Part shown: positions 40,393 through 49,139 of the stretch, in pieces
How the letters are laid out: each line of letters opens with the position of its first letter
Numbering within the stretch: position 1 is the first letter of the stretch
DNA from: Streptomyces sp. G-G2
Lineage (GTDB): Bacteria > Actinomycetota > Actinomycetes > Streptomycetales > Streptomycetaceae
Length of the DNA stretch: 64,000 bases
Assembly: GCF_030063135.1 (NCBI RefSeq)
Contig: NZ_JASISO010000010.1
Coordinates: 114,406-178,405 of the forward strand
Direction of reading: 5' to 3'
Notes under the pieces: generated by a model
What the model saw: only the letters and a program-made list of their open reading frames with translations
Databases searched by the model: none
What the model was told of the DNA's origin: nothing
Translations under genes and position numbers: made by a program

Positions 40393-41751
40393 GTGACCTC
40401 GCCCTCCGCTCCGTCCGTGCGACCCGGTCCCCCCGGCCGCCGGGGCCCGACCGGCCCGCAGGCGCCGAAGGTGACCGCCCAGGACCTGCCCCGGCTGCGC
40501 AGGCGCACCTCCGGGGTGCTCATAGCCGGGCAGGTCCTGGGCGGGCTCGGCATACCGATCAGCATCGCCCTGGCCCCGGTGCTCGCCACCGAGGTCAGCG
40601 GCACCGAAGCCCTGTCCGGGCTGGCCTCCACCGCCTCCGTGGTGGGTACCGCCCTGGTCTCACTGCCGCTCGCGGCCCTGATGACCGCGCGCGGGCGCCG
40701 CCCTGGGCTGGTGCTGGCCTATCTGATCGGTGCGGGCGGCGCGGGGCTGGTCGTGCTGGCCGCCGTCCTGAAGAACTTCCCGCTGCTGCTGATCGGCATG
40801 GCCGCCTTCGGCGCCGCCTCCTCCGCCAATCTGCAGTGCCGCTTCGCCGCCGCGGACCTCGCGGCCCCCGACCATCGGGCCCGGGCCATCTCGACGGTGG
40901 TGTGGGCCACCACGATCGGCGCGGTGCTGGGGCCCAACCTGTCGGCCCCGGCCAGCCGGAGCTTCGCGGGGACCTCCATACCCGAGAGGGCGGGCCCGTT
41001 CCTGTGGGCGGGCGGGATCTTCCTGCTCACCGCGCTGCTGATCGGCGTACTCCTGCGGCCGGATCCGCTGCTGACCGCCCGGGCGCTGGCCGGCCCCGCC
41101 GAGCAGGCGGCCGAGGCCCGTTCCCTGCGGGCCGGGCTGGCCGCGGTGAAGGCTTCGCCCCGGGCGCGTCTCGCCCTGGTGACGGTCGCCGTCACCCACA
41201 CGGCCATGGTCTCGATCATGGTGATGACCCCGGTCGACCTGGGGCACCACGGCGCGGACCTCCAGCTCATCGGCCTGGTGATCAGCGGCCACATCGCCGG
41301 GATGTTCGCCTTCTCCCCGGTGATGGGCTGGCTCGCGGACCGGCTCGGCAGGCTGTCGGTGATCGGGTTGGCGGCCGGGCTGCTGGCGGTCGCCGCACTG
41401 CTCGCGGGCACCGCCGGGGCCAGTCACGGGCAGACGGCGGCGGGCCTGTTCCTGCTGGGCCTGGGCTGGTCGGCCGGGCTGGTCTCCGGTTCGGCGCTGC
41501 TGACGGATTCGGTGCCGCAGGCCGCGCGGGCCGCCGTACAGGGCCTGTCCGACCTGACGATGAACACGTGCGCGGGCGTCGGCGGTGCGGTGTCCGGGCT
41601 GATCGTCGCGCAGGCGGGCTACGGCTGGCTGAACGCGGCCGGGGCCGCGCTGCTGCTGCCGATGGCCGGGCTCGCGCTGTTCACCGCGCGCCGCCATCCC
41701 CTTGTCGTTCCCATGCCCGCTCCCGTGGACGGCGAGGCCGTCAGAGACTGA
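40393..41751 (+). CDS. MFS transporter (exporter-like)
   Basis: 452 residues with 12 hydrophobic segments and a 35-residue charged N-terminus. The first loop has TARGRRPGLVLAYLIGAGGAG, the usual motif A position, and the second half has GWLADRLGRLSVIGLAAG. No substrate marks are visible. The GTG at 40393 is chosen for the GGGGG about 8 bp upstream. It converges on a cupin gene with an 11-bp overlap. Confidence 0.85.
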   Translation: MTSPSAPSVRPGPPGRRGPTGPQAPKVTAQDLPRLRRRTSGVLIAGQVLGGLGIPISIALAPVLATEVSGTEALSGLASTASVVGTALVSLPLAALMTARGRRPGLVLAYLIGAGGAGLVVLAAVLKNFPLLLIGMAAFGAASSANLQCRFAAADLAAPDHRARAISTVVWATTIGAVLGPNLSAPASRSFAGTSIPERAGPFLWAGGIFLLTALLIGVLLRPDPLLTARALAGPAEQAAEARSLRAGLAAVKASPRARLALVTVAVTHTAMVSIMVMTPVDLGHHGADLQLIGLVISGHIAGMFAFSPVMGWLADRLGRLSVIGLAAGLLAVAALLAGTAGASHGQTAAGLFLLGLGWSAGLVSGSALLTDSVPQAARAAVQGLSDLTMNTCAGVGGAVSGLIVAQAGYGWLNAAGAALLLPMAGLALFTARRHPLVVPMPAPVDGEAVRD

Positions 41752-42130
41752 TGTGGTAGGCCTTGCGCAGCGTCTCGTGGACGGTCCAGGTGGTCTTGTC
41801 GCCCTCCCGAAGCACACAGGCGGTGCCGGGGCCGACCTCCAGCCGCCCGCCGCCCTCGATCTCGATGGTGGCCCGGCCGCTGACGACGACGAACAGCTCG
41901 TTCGCCTCGGTGTCGGTGACCACGCCGGGGGTGATCTGCCAGATCCCGCGCAGCTGGGTGCCGTCCTCGGACTCCCACAGCACCTTGCCGGTGACCACTG
42001 GCGCACCGGACACGATCTGGGCGGGGTCGAGGTCCTCGGCTTCGAGTGCGGCGTCCGGTACGTCGGACACGGAGACGGCGAACGAGGCGGGGGCGGTGGC
42101 CGGGGTGGCCGCGGGGTCACTGGTGCTCAT
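41741..42130 (-). CDS. Cupin-domain protein
   Basis: 129 residues. Small beta-barrel of the DUF861/ethanolamine-utilisation-like cupin type: GIWQITPGVVTDTEANELFVVVSGRATIEIE, then GPGTACVLREGDKTTWTVHETLRKAY. Metal ligands of the first cupin motif are largely replaced. On the minus strand TAGGGT lies six bases before the ATG, so it is probably leaderless. The 3' end overlaps the convergent MFS gene. Confidence 0.88.
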   Translation of the reverse strand: MSTSDPAATPATAPASFAVSVSDVPDAALEAEDLDPAQIVSGAPVVTGKVLWESEDGTQLRGIWQITPGVVTDTEANELFVVVSGRATIEIEGGGRLEVGPGTACVLREGDKTTWTVHETLRKAYHISL

Positions 42131-42304
42131 GGCGCGACCCTAGTGCGGCCGGGCCGCGCTCCGCGCCGACCAGGTCGTCCAGGATCGTCGGGGCGCACGA
42201 GTCACCCTGTCGAGGGCCCCGGCCATCCGGTCCACCCGGCGGGTCTCGGACAGTTGGCCCGGGGGCGCGTTTGACGGCGCCGCGACCGTGCCATGGATGG
42301 GGAC

Positions 42305-43228
42305 ATGTCACAGCACTCAGCGGTCCCGGTCCTGTCGGATGAGGTACGCGAGGCGCTCGCGGAGCGGCGCCCGGTCGTCGCCCTCGAATCGACGATCCTC
42401 GCGCACGGCCTGCCCCGCCCCCGCAACCTCCAAGTGGGCCGGGAGCTGGAGGCGCTCGTCCGGTCGGAGGGCGCCGTTCCGGCTACGGTCGCGGTGCTCG
42501 ACGGGGTGGCGTACGCCGGCCTGGACAAGGCACAGCTGGAGCGGATCGCGAACGGCGACGGCGTGCGCAAGCTCGGGCACCGGGACCTGGCCCCCGCGCT
42601 CGCCACGGGCGCCACCGGGGCGACGACGGTGTCGGCGACGGCCTTCCTGGCCGCGCGGGCGGGGCTGCGGGTGTTCGCGACCGGCGGGCTGGGCGGCGTA
42701 CACCGGGACTGGGCCCGGGCCCAGGACGAGTCGGCGGACCTGTCGCTGCTGGCCCGGACCCGGATCACGGTGGTGTGCGCGGGGGTGAAGTCGATCCTGG
42801 ACGTGCCGGCCACGCTCCAGCGGCTGGAAACCCTGGGGGTGGCGGTGCTGGGTTACGGGACGGAACGTTTCCCCGGCTTCTATCTGGCGAGTTCCGGGGA
42901 GCCCGTCGACTGGACGGTGCACCGGCCGCAGGAGGTGGCCGAGGTGATGGCCGCCCAGGACGCGCTCGGCGGACCCGGCTCCGCGCTGCTGGTCGCCCAC
43001 CCGGTGCCCGAGTCGGAGCAACTGGATCCGGAACTCCACGACCGGGTCCTGGCCGACGCTCTCGCCGAGTGCCGGGAGCGCGGGATCACGGGGCAGGCGG
43101 TCACCCCGTTCCTGCTGGGATTCCTGGTGCGGGCGACCGGCGGGGCCTCGCTGGAGGCCAATCTGGCGGCGGTGCGCGGCAATGTGCGGCTCGGCGCCCG
43201 GATCGCGATGGCCTGGGCGGAGCGGTGA
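42305..43228 (+). CDS. psuG: Pseudouridine-5'-phosphate glycosidase
   Basis: Splits pseudouridine 5'-phosphate into uracil and ribose 5-phosphate. 307 residues. Family marks: VVALESTILAHGLPRPRNL near residue 25, ATVAVLDG, ATGATTVSATAFLAARAGLRVFATGGLGGVHR and VVCAGVKSILDVPATLQRLETLGV. There are two ATGs at 42293 and 42305; the second is preferred because TTGACG (42271-42276) would place a transcript start near it, but this is uncertain. It overlaps the next kinase gene as GTGA. Confidence 0.93.
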   Translation: MSQHSAVPVLSDEVREALAERRPVVALESTILAHGLPRPRNLQVGRELEALVRSEGAVPATVAVLDGVAYAGLDKAQLERIANGDGVRKLGHRDLAPALATGATGATTVSATAFLAARAGLRVFATGGLGGVHRDWARAQDESADLSLLARTRITVVCAGVKSILDVPATLQRLETLGVAVLGYGTERFPGFYLASSGEPVDWTVHRPQEVAEVMAAQDALGGPGSALLVAHPVPESEQLDPELHDRVLADALAECRERGITGQAVTPFLLGFLVRATGGASLEANLAAVRGNVRLGARIAMAWAER

Positions 43229-44184
43229 CCGGGCCGGGGGGAGCGGCGGGGCGGCTGCTCGTGGTCGGGGACGTGGTCACGGACGTGGTGGCCGTGCACC
43301 TGGAACCACTGGCTCCGGCGACCGACACGCCGGCCCGGATCCGCACGATGCCGGGGGGCGCGGGCGCCAACGCCGCCTGCTGGGCGGCCCGTCAGGGGAA
43401 CGCGGGGGGCGTCACGGGAGGAACCGCGGACGGCACTCCGGGCGGCGCGCTGGAGGTCGCGCTCCTGGCGAGGGTGGGCGCCGAGTCGGCCCGCTGGCAC
43501 GAACAGGCCCTGCTGGCCGCCGGGGTGCGGCCGCTGCTGGTGACCGACCCGGTGGAGCCGACCGGGACGGTGGTCGCCCTGGTCGGCAAGGACGCGGAGC
43601 GGACGTTCCTGACCGACAGCGGGGCGGTGCTGCGGCTCTCCACGGCCGACTGGAACCCGGAGTTCCTCGACGGGGTGGCCCATCTGCACCTGTCCGGCTA
43701 CCTGTTCTTCGGGGACACCAGCCGGGAGCTGGCCCGGCTGGCGCTGCGCGCGGCCCGGGAGCGGGGGGTCCCGGTGAGCGTGGACCCCGCGTCGGCGGGA
43801 TTCCTGGCCACGCTGGGGGTGGCCCGCTTCCTCGACGCGGTGGCGGGGGCCGACGCACTCCTGCCCAATGAGGACGAGGCCCGGATGCTGGCCGGGCTGC
43901 CCGCGACGGCCCCCGCCGCGCGGGCGGCGGCGGAACTGAGCCTGCGGGTTCCGCTGGTGGTGGTGACCCGGGGCCCGGCCGGGGCGCTGGTCGCCGCGGG
44001 GGGCCGGGTGTGCGCCGAGGTCGCGGCGGAGCCCGCCCTGGCGGTGGATTCCACGGGCGCGGGCGACGCGTTCACCGGCGGTTTCCTGGCGGCCCGGCTG
44101 GCGGGCGCGGACCCGGTGGCGGCGGCGCGGGCGGGCTGCCGGGCGGGGGCGGTGGCGGTCACCCGGCTGGGCGGGCGGCCGTAG
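43225..44184 (+). CDS. PfkB-family kinase, probable pseudouridine kinase
   Basis: 319 residues. Ribokinase fold: LVVGDVVTDVV at the start, MPGGAGANAACWAARQG near residue 45, and the active-site DSTGAGDAFTGGFLAARLAG near residue 275. The GTG start overlaps the psuG stop by 4 bp, so pseudouridine is the likely substrate, its phosphate then being cut by PsuG. A Gly/Thr-rich insert (GNAGGVTGGTADGTPGGALE) follows the second motif. Confidence 0.85.
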   Translation: MTGPGGAAGRLLVVGDVVTDVVAVHLEPLAPATDTPARIRTMPGGAGANAACWAARQGNAGGVTGGTADGTPGGALEVALLARVGAESARWHEQALLAAGVRPLLVTDPVEPTGTVVALVGKDAERTFLTDSGAVLRLSTADWNPEFLDGVAHLHLSGYLFFGDTSRELARLALRAARERGVPVSVDPASAGFLATLGVARFLDAVAGADALLPNEDEARMLAGLPATAPAARAAAELSLRVPLVVVTRGPAGALVAAGGRVCAEVAAEPALAVDSTGAGDAFTGGFLAARLAGADPVAAARAGCRAGAVAVTRLGGRP

Positions 44185-44213
44185 CGGCGGCCGTCTTCCG
44201 CGGCCGGGGGCGG

Positions 44214-44951
44214 TCAGTTCCGGATGCCGGTCCAGGCGGGGTGGCGGGGGTCGTCGGCGCGGACCAAGGCGTCCGCGGCCGCCTCGGGGCCGGTCTCGGC
44301 CTCGTAGCGCGCGAAGGCGGGGACGGTCCAGCGCTCGGCCTCCGGGGTGCGGCGGGCCAGGGCTCCCGCGGAGAGCCGGATGTGGACGCTGAGGTCGAAG
44401 GGGAACCAACGGCCCAGCAGGAACGGTCCGTGCAGGATCATCACCCCGCCCGGCGGGAGCGGTACGTACCGACTGCGGGTCGCCCGGTCCGTGACCGGGT
44501 CCCACAGGTCCGGCAGTACGCGCCCGCTGCCGCCGGGGTCCAGCGGCCCGAACACCTCGCGCCACAGGGCGGCGGTGTCGAACCAGCCGTCGAGGTAGGT
44601 GTCGACGTCCTGGCGGCCGTACTCGAAGCGCAGCGAGGCGGGCCGCAGGAAACCGTCGGCGGGGACGACGAGGACCGAACGGCCGCGCAGGCGCAGGGCG
44701 TCCGCGAGGTGAGCGGCGAGCGTGCCCGTACCGGCGGCGGGCGCGCCGTCCACGGCCACCCGCAGCCAGGGCGCCCCGGCGGCCGGGTCCGCGCCCGGGT
44801 CCGCGCCCGGGTCCGCGCCTGGGTCCGTGACCGGGTCCGCGCCTGGGTCCGTGACCGGGTCCGCGTCCTGGCCGGGGGTGTGGTCCCGGTCGTCGAGATG
44901 GCCCGCGAGCCGCTCGGCCATCCCCTCCCATGTGATCGCTTCCAGCTGCAC
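44214..44951 (-). CDS. Uridine kinase-like protein with altered P-loop
   Basis: 245 residues. The fold resembles actinobacterial uridine kinases (VVPADGFLRPASLRFEYGRQDVDTYLDGWFD, VMILHGPFLLG). The phosphate loop reads GAPAAGTGT (residues 69-77): Thr75 and Gly76 stand where Lys and Ser/Thr are expected, so ATP use may be lost or changed. Residues 31-58 are seven four-residue repeats (DPGA/DPVT) encoded by a 12-bp minisatellite. GTG start with no clear ribosome site. It is convergent with the psuG-kinase pair. Confidence 0.78.
   Translation of the reverse strand: MQLEAITWEGMAERLAGHLDDRDHTPGQDADPVTDPGADPVTDPGADPGADPGADPAAGAPWLRVAVDGAPAAGTGTLAAHLADALRLRGRSVLVVPADGFLRPASLRFEYGRQDVDTYLDGWFDTAALWREVFGPLDPGGSGRVLPDLWDPVTDRATRSRYVPLPPGGVMILHGPFLLGRWFPFDLSVHIRLSAGALARRTPEAERWTVPAFARYEAETGPEAAADALVRADDPRHPAWTGIRN
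44778..44861. repeat. 12-bp minisatellite in the uridine-kinase-like gene
   Basis: Seven 12-bp units of the type GGGTCCGCGCCC / GGGTCCGTGACC. They keep the reading frame and encode DPGA or DPVT. Confidence 0.85.
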
Positions 44952-45043
44952 GGTCCCATTGTCAGTGGTTGACCGTAGCGTTTCTCAACAAGGGATCACC
45001 GACGGACCAGAGCCGTCGTCCCGGCCTTGGGGAGGGGTCTGTC

Positions 45044-46483
45044 ATGGCTCGCGAGACGACGTATCTGGAGCTGTCGCAGGATGGCGGTGGAGCGCACAAG
45101 TTCTACGAGGTGACCGTGGAGGGGACGGCCGTCTCGGTGCACTACGGCCGGATCGGCGCGGACGGCCAGCAGCAGAACTCCTCCTTCCCCACGGTCGAGA
45201 AGGCGCGCGCGGCGGCCGCGAAGAAGGTCGGAGAGAAGGTCCGCAAGGGGTACGCGCCCGCCGTGCGCGGGCAGCGGACGGCCCGCGCGGTCTCCCGCCG
45301 CGAGGTGACCTCGGCGCCCTCGACGGCGCGGGCCGCGGCCCCGGTCCTGTGGCGGTTCCGCACGGGGGCGTCGGCGTTCGGGATCCATGTGGACGAGGAC
45401 CGCTGCTGGGTCGGCAACCAGGCGGGCGACGTCTACACGCTGAGCCACGGCGGCGAGGTGCTGGCCCGCTATTCCCTGCCGGACGGGGTGAAGTGCCTGG
45501 TGGCGGACGAGTTCTGGATATATGCGGGCTGCGATGACGGCACGGTGTACGACCTGTCGTCGAAGGTGCCGTTCGGGGCGTACGACATCGCGGCGGACGT
45601 GGACATCTTCTGGCTGGACATCCGCGAGGGCGTGCTCAACGTGTCCGACCGCGACGGCGGCCTGACGGTCATCGACCACGAGGACGAGTTCCAGTGGTCG
45701 CGCAAGTCGTCCGGTGCCCACGGGTGGATGGTGCGCGCGGACGAGGACGCGGTCTACCACGGACACAGCGCGGGGGTGACGGCGTACGCCCCCGACGGCT
45801 CCGGCCAGCTGTGGCACACCCCGACCAACGGCCAGGTGCTGTTCGGCTGGCAGGAGGAGCACGCGGTGTACGCGGGGACCGCCCGGCACAGTGTGCAGCG
45901 GCTGGGGAAGACGACGGGGGCCGTCGAGGCCACCTACCGGTGCGACGGATCGGTGTACTCCTGCGCGACCTCGCCGGACGGCAGGCACGTCTTCGCCGGT
46001 GACTCCTCCTCGTCCGTCTACTGCTTCGACGCCGACGGGCGGCGGCTGTGGAAGCTGGGTACGGGGAGCGGATCGGCGCTGTCGATGCAGTACCTCGACG
46101 AACGGCTGTACCTGGTGACCACGGACGGGTCGCTGGTGTGCGTCGACGCGAGCGAGGCGGCCATCGCCGCGGCCCAGCGGGGCTCGGTGCCGACCGCGAT
46201 GGACATCAAGTCGGCGGCGGCCCTGCCGGTGTTCACCCCGGCGGCCTCGGCGGCCGCGGTGGCGACGGTCACGGTCGCGCCCGCGGGCGGCGTGGTGGTC
46301 GAGTGCGTCCAGCAGGGCGGGCGGATGCGGGTGCAGGTCATCTCGGGCGGGTTCGAGCCTTCGTGGAACGTGCAGTTCCCCCGGGGGATACGGGAGGCCG
46401 GGGCCCGGTACGTGGTGGACGGGCTGCACCCGGCCTCGGGAGGGTTCTACCGGGTGCGCGGGGAGATACGCCGCCTGGTCTGA
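45044..46483 (+). CDS. WGR-domain protein with beta-propeller
   Basis: 479 residues. The N-terminal 75 residues form a WGR domain (ETTYLELSQDGGGAHKFYEV, SVHYGRIGADGQ, the usual W-G-R signature reading Y-G-R). Residues about 100-400 are repeated WD/PQQ-like blades (CWVGNQAGDVYTL, IYAGCDDGTVYDL, VYAGTARHSVQRL, VFAGDSSSSVYCF). WGR domains occur in PARP-type nucleic-acid-responsive proteins, so a sensor or scaffold role is possible. The ATG at 45044 follows GGGGAGGGG. The 3' end overlaps the convergent cupin gene by 37 bp. Confidence 0.85.
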   Translation: MARETTYLELSQDGGGAHKFYEVTVEGTAVSVHYGRIGADGQQQNSSFPTVEKARAAAAKKVGEKVRKGYAPAVRGQRTARAVSRREVTSAPSTARAAAPVLWRFRTGASAFGIHVDEDRCWVGNQAGDVYTLSHGGEVLARYSLPDGVKCLVADEFWIYAGCDDGTVYDLSSKVPFGAYDIAADVDIFWLDIREGVLNVSDRDGGLTVIDHEDEFQWSRKSSGAHGWMVRADEDAVYHGHSAGVTAYAPDGSGQLWHTPTNGQVLFGWQEEHAVYAGTARHSVQRLGKTTGAVEATYRCDGSVYSCATSPDGRHVFAGDSSSSVYCFDADGRRLWKLGTGSGSALSMQYLDERLYLVTTDGSLVCVDASEAAIAAAQRGSVPTAMDIKSAAALPVFTPAASAAAVATVTVAPAGGVVVECVQQGGRMRVQVISGGFEPSWNVQFPRGIREAGARYVVDGLHPASGGFYRVRGEIRRLV

Positions 46484-46788
46484 GCGGAGACCCGGTCCCG
46501 CGTCCAGCGGGGTGCGGGGGCCTCGACCGAGAGGGGCAGCCCCTCGGGGAGGGCGTGGGTGACGTGCAGGACGACCGGCACGGAGGAGAGGTTCCGGCCG
46601 AGGTGGACGTGGTCGGGGCCGCCGGGCTCGATGAAGCGCGACCCGGGCCCGTTCACCTCGACCCTGCCGTCGTGCAGGATCCGGGTGAGCGTCCCGGAGC
46701 GGACGTGGGCGTTCAGCGCGACGTGGTGGAAGTGCCAGCCGGTGGAGCCGCCGGGCTCTATGACCAGCTCCAGCCCTCCCTCGCCCAT
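46447..46788 (-). CDS. Cupin-like small protein
   Basis: 113 residues from the ATG at 46788, set by AGAGGGGGG about 6 bp upstream. One cupin barrel: VIEPGGSTGWHFHHVALNAHVRSGTLTRILHDG then SRFIEPGGPDHVHLGRN; its histidines (HFHH, HVH) could bind a metal. The substrate is unknown. Its 3' end lies within the last 37 bp of the WGR gene on the opposite strand. Confidence 0.82.
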   Translation of the reverse strand: MGEGGLELVIEPGGSTGWHFHHVALNAHVRSGTLTRILHDGRVEVNGPGSRFIEPGGPDHVHLGRNLSSVPVVLHVTHALPEGLPLSVEAPAPRWTRDRVSAQTRRRISPRTR

Positions 46789-46934
46789 GCGTTCCCCCCT
46801 CTGGACCCGGGCCGGGGTCCTCCCCCGGCGGGTCACCATAGAACGACCTGGGGCAGACGAACGGGATGTGGTGAAAGGGCAACTCCCGTGCCCGCCAAGG
46901 TGATATAGGGCGCGTCCGGCGGTATCAGAGGTGT

Positions 46935-47591
46935 ATGAACCTCGTGGTGTACGAGCCGCTCAAGCGGATCAGCTGCGCGGAGTGCGGGCGGGGGCCGCTC
47001 CCCCACCTCGTCCGCGAACTCGGGGTGCCCCGCTGTCTGGACTGCGCCGACCTCGGGCACCTCGTCTACCTTCCGCGCGGCGACACCGCCCTCACCCGCC
47101 GCGCCCGGGAGGGCAGTTCACTGTCCGCGGTGGTGGTGCGGCTCAACAAGCGGCGCCGCCGTCACGAGCGCCAGGGCCTGCTGGTCGAGGAGCGCGCGCT
47201 GCTCCTCGCCGAGGTGGCCTGCCTCGCGGACGCCGAGGCCCGGGCCCGGCGGCGGGACCGCGACCGGGTGCGCCGGGCGGCCGAGGACCTCCGGTTCACG
47301 GCGCTGTTCGCCGGGGAGATCGCGCGGCTGTTCCCCGGCTGCCCGGCGGAGCGCGCCCGGGCGATCGCGGCGCACGCCTCGGTCCGGGGCAGCGGTCGGG
47401 TGGGCCGCAGCGCGGCGGGCCGGGCCCTGACCGAGCAGGCCGTCTCGGTCGCGGTCCGGGCCGCGGTCCGGCACGAGGACACGGAGTACGACGCCCTGCT
47501 GATGGCGGGCGTCCACCGGTTCGAGGCCCGCGCCCGGCTCGCCCCGAGGATCGAGGCGGTCCTCGCGTCCTGGCGCCCACGCGCCGCGTGA
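46935..47591 (+). CDS. DUF2293-domain protein
   Basis: 218 residues. It has an N-terminal cysteine pair set (CAECGRGPLP, CLDCADLGHL) that may bind zinc, then RLNKRRRRHERQGLLVEERALLLAE, and a C-terminal DUF2293-like block (IARLFPGCPAERARAIAAHASVRGSGRVGRS...AVRHEDTEYDALL). Function unknown; strongly basic, so nucleic-acid contact is possible. TATCAG lies six bases before the ATG, again allowing a leaderless message. Confidence 0.85.
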   Translation: MNLVVYEPLKRISCAECGRGPLPHLVRELGVPRCLDCADLGHLVYLPRGDTALTRRAREGSSLSAVVVRLNKRRRRHERQGLLVEERALLLAEVACLADAEARARRRDRDRVRRAAEDLRFTALFAGEIARLFPGCPAERARAIAAHASVRGSGRVGRSAAGRALTEQAVSVAVRAAVRHEDTEYDALLMAGVHRFEARARLAPRIEAVLASWRPRAA

Positions 47592-47661
47592 GCCGCACGC
47601 GGACCGCACGCATGCCGCGCGGGCCCGAGCCTCGCGCCCGGACTCCTGTAGCCGCGCGTGC

Positions 47662-47736
47662 CTGAGCGGCGTAGGTCTGAGCGGCGCGTGCCTGAGCCGC
47701 GCAGGCCTGAGCCGCGCGTGCCTGAACGGAGTAGGT
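47662..47736. repeat. Five tandem 15-bp repeats abutting the chaplin stop codon
   Basis: Units at 47662, 47677, 47692, 47707 and 47722 share CTGAGC(C/G)GCG-type sequence, with a degenerate unit at 47646-47661. The last base of unit five touches the chaplin stop codon (47737-47739). Confidence 0.85.
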
Positions 47737-48438
47737 CTAGTTCATGCGGAACCGGCGGTAGAGCAGGACTCCGCCCAGGAGCAGTGCTCCGCTGCCCGGG
47801 AGCAGATAGCCGAGGCCGTCCGCGCCGGTGTGGGCCAGCGCGGGACCCGTCGCGAGCGGCGGCGCGGGCTGGGCGACCGGGGCGACCGGGCGTACGGCCG
47901 TGGGCGGCTGGGCGGGCTTGCCCCCGCTGGGCAGGCTGCCGTTGACCGAGGTGTTGCCCGCGGCGGAGTTCCCGACGCCGACCACGCTCACCGAGTTGCC
48001 GCTGACGTTCAGCGGGAGGTCCAGCGGGAGCTGGATGCCGTTGCCGGACAGCAGACCAGGCGAATCCTTTCCGCTCCCGTGTGCGACCGCTCCGCCGCCG
48101 GCGCCGTTCCCGGCACCCTGCCGGGAGGGGCCCGTCGAGGACGACGGGCCCGACCGATGCGAGGGCCGGGGGTCCGGATGCTCGACCCGCCCGGCGTTGG
48201 TACAGCGGTTCCCACTGGCCGGGTTGAGCACGCCCACCACGCTCACGGTGTTCCCGCACGCGTTCACCGGCACGTTCACCGGAAGCTGCACCAGGTTCCC
48301 CGAGAGCAGCCCCGGCGAGCGCTGCGCCTGCCCGCCCGCGTCCGCGTCGGCGTACGCGAAACCGCCCGCGCTGACGGCAGCCAGCCCGCCTCCCGCAACC
48401 ACCGCCACGATCAAGCCATTTCGACGACTGCGTCGCAT
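47737..48438 (-). CDS. Long chaplin with sortase signal
   Basis: 233 residues. Chaplins assemble amyloid-like fibrils that make aerial hyphae hydrophobic. Signal peptide to about residue 32. Chaplin domain 1 (GLLSGNLVQLPVNVPVNACG, then GNRC) has Cys61 and Cys79. Domain 2 (GLLSGNGIQLPLDLPLNVSG, then GNTS) has Ser146 and Ser164 instead. The C-terminus has LAHTG (201-205), a hydrophobic segment and a basic tail, so the protein is anchored to peptidoglycan by sortase. The ATG at 48438 has AGGAA 5-6 bp upstream. Confidence 0.93.
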   Translation of the reverse strand: MRRSRRNGLIVAVVAGGGLAAVSAGGFAYADADAGGQAQRSPGLLSGNLVQLPVNVPVNACGNTVSVVGVLNPASGNRCTNAGRVEHPDPRPSHRSGPSSSTGPSRQGAGNGAGGGAVAHGSGKDSPGLLSGNGIQLPLDLPLNVSGNSVSVVGVGNSAAGNTSVNGSLPSGGKPAQPPTAVRPVAPVAQPAPPLATGPALAHTGADGLGYLLPGSGALLLGGVLLYRRFRMN

Positions 48439-48563
48439 CAGTTTCCTGCCTTCCGGAGAAGTTCACGGGCGTCGCGCCCACACCGGAACAACGCCGTAAA
48501 CCCATTCGGGTTATAGCGCCGGTAGGCATTTCACTCCATCGTGTACTGGGTAGTGCATATTTC

Positions 48564-49139
48564 ATGATGGACAGACCGCTGCTGCTCCTGGACGTGGACG
48601 GCCCGCTCAACCCGTTCCGGTCGCCCCTCGCGGGCCTGCGCGGCTATACGACGCACCGGATGCGCCCCGCCCTGTGGATGGGGCGCCGCGCACCGGACTC
48701 CCGCAGCGCCCAACGGGGTCTGCGGGTCCGCCTCCACCCCACGCACGGGCCCCGCCTGCTGGCCCTGCCCTTCGAACTCGCCTGGGCCACCACCTGGATG
48801 CACCAGGCCAACACGATGATCGCTCCGCACATCGGCCTCCCCGGTGATCTCCCCGTCATCGAATGGCCGGAACTCTTCACCCGCGATCCGGACGGTCTCT
48901 ACTGGAAAACGCGCCCGCTCCTCGACTGGGCGGCGGGCCGACCCTTCGCCTGGGTCGACGACATGATCACCGCACGCGACCGGGACTGGGCCCGCGCCCA
49001 CCACTGCGCGCCGTCGCTGCTCCTGCGCATCAGCCCGCGCCACGGGCTGCGGGCACGCGACTTCACCGCCCTCGCGGACTGGGCGGCTTCCCTGGCGCCG
49101 GACCCGGGCGGCCCGGACGCCGTCAGCGGTGGGAGGTGA
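48564..49139 (+). CDS. HAD-like hydrolase superfamily protein
   Basis: 191 residues. It begins PLLLLDVDGPLNPF, the DxDG motif I of HAD-fold secondary-phosphatase-like proteins, and ends with FAWVDDMIT (motif IV-like acidic pair) and LRARDFTALADWA. Short cap region. Phosphatase activity is plausible but the substrate is unknown. There are two adjacent ATGs (48564, 48567) and no obvious ribosome site. The 3' end overlaps the convergent SWIM gene by 17 bp. Confidence 0.82.
   Translation: MMDRPLLLLDVDGPLNPFRSPLAGLRGYTTHRMRPALWMGRRAPDSRSAQRGLRVRLHPTHGPRLLALPFELAWATTWMHQANTMIAPHIGLPGDLPVIEWPELFTRDPDGLYWKTRPLLDWAAGRPFAWVDDMITARDRDWARAHHCAPSLLLRISPRHGLRARDFTALADWAASLAPDPGGPDAVSGGR

Noticed and set aside
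47662..47736. CRISPR-like array
   Set aside because: The units are 15 bp and directly tandem with no spacers and no cas genes nearby; this is a minisatellite.
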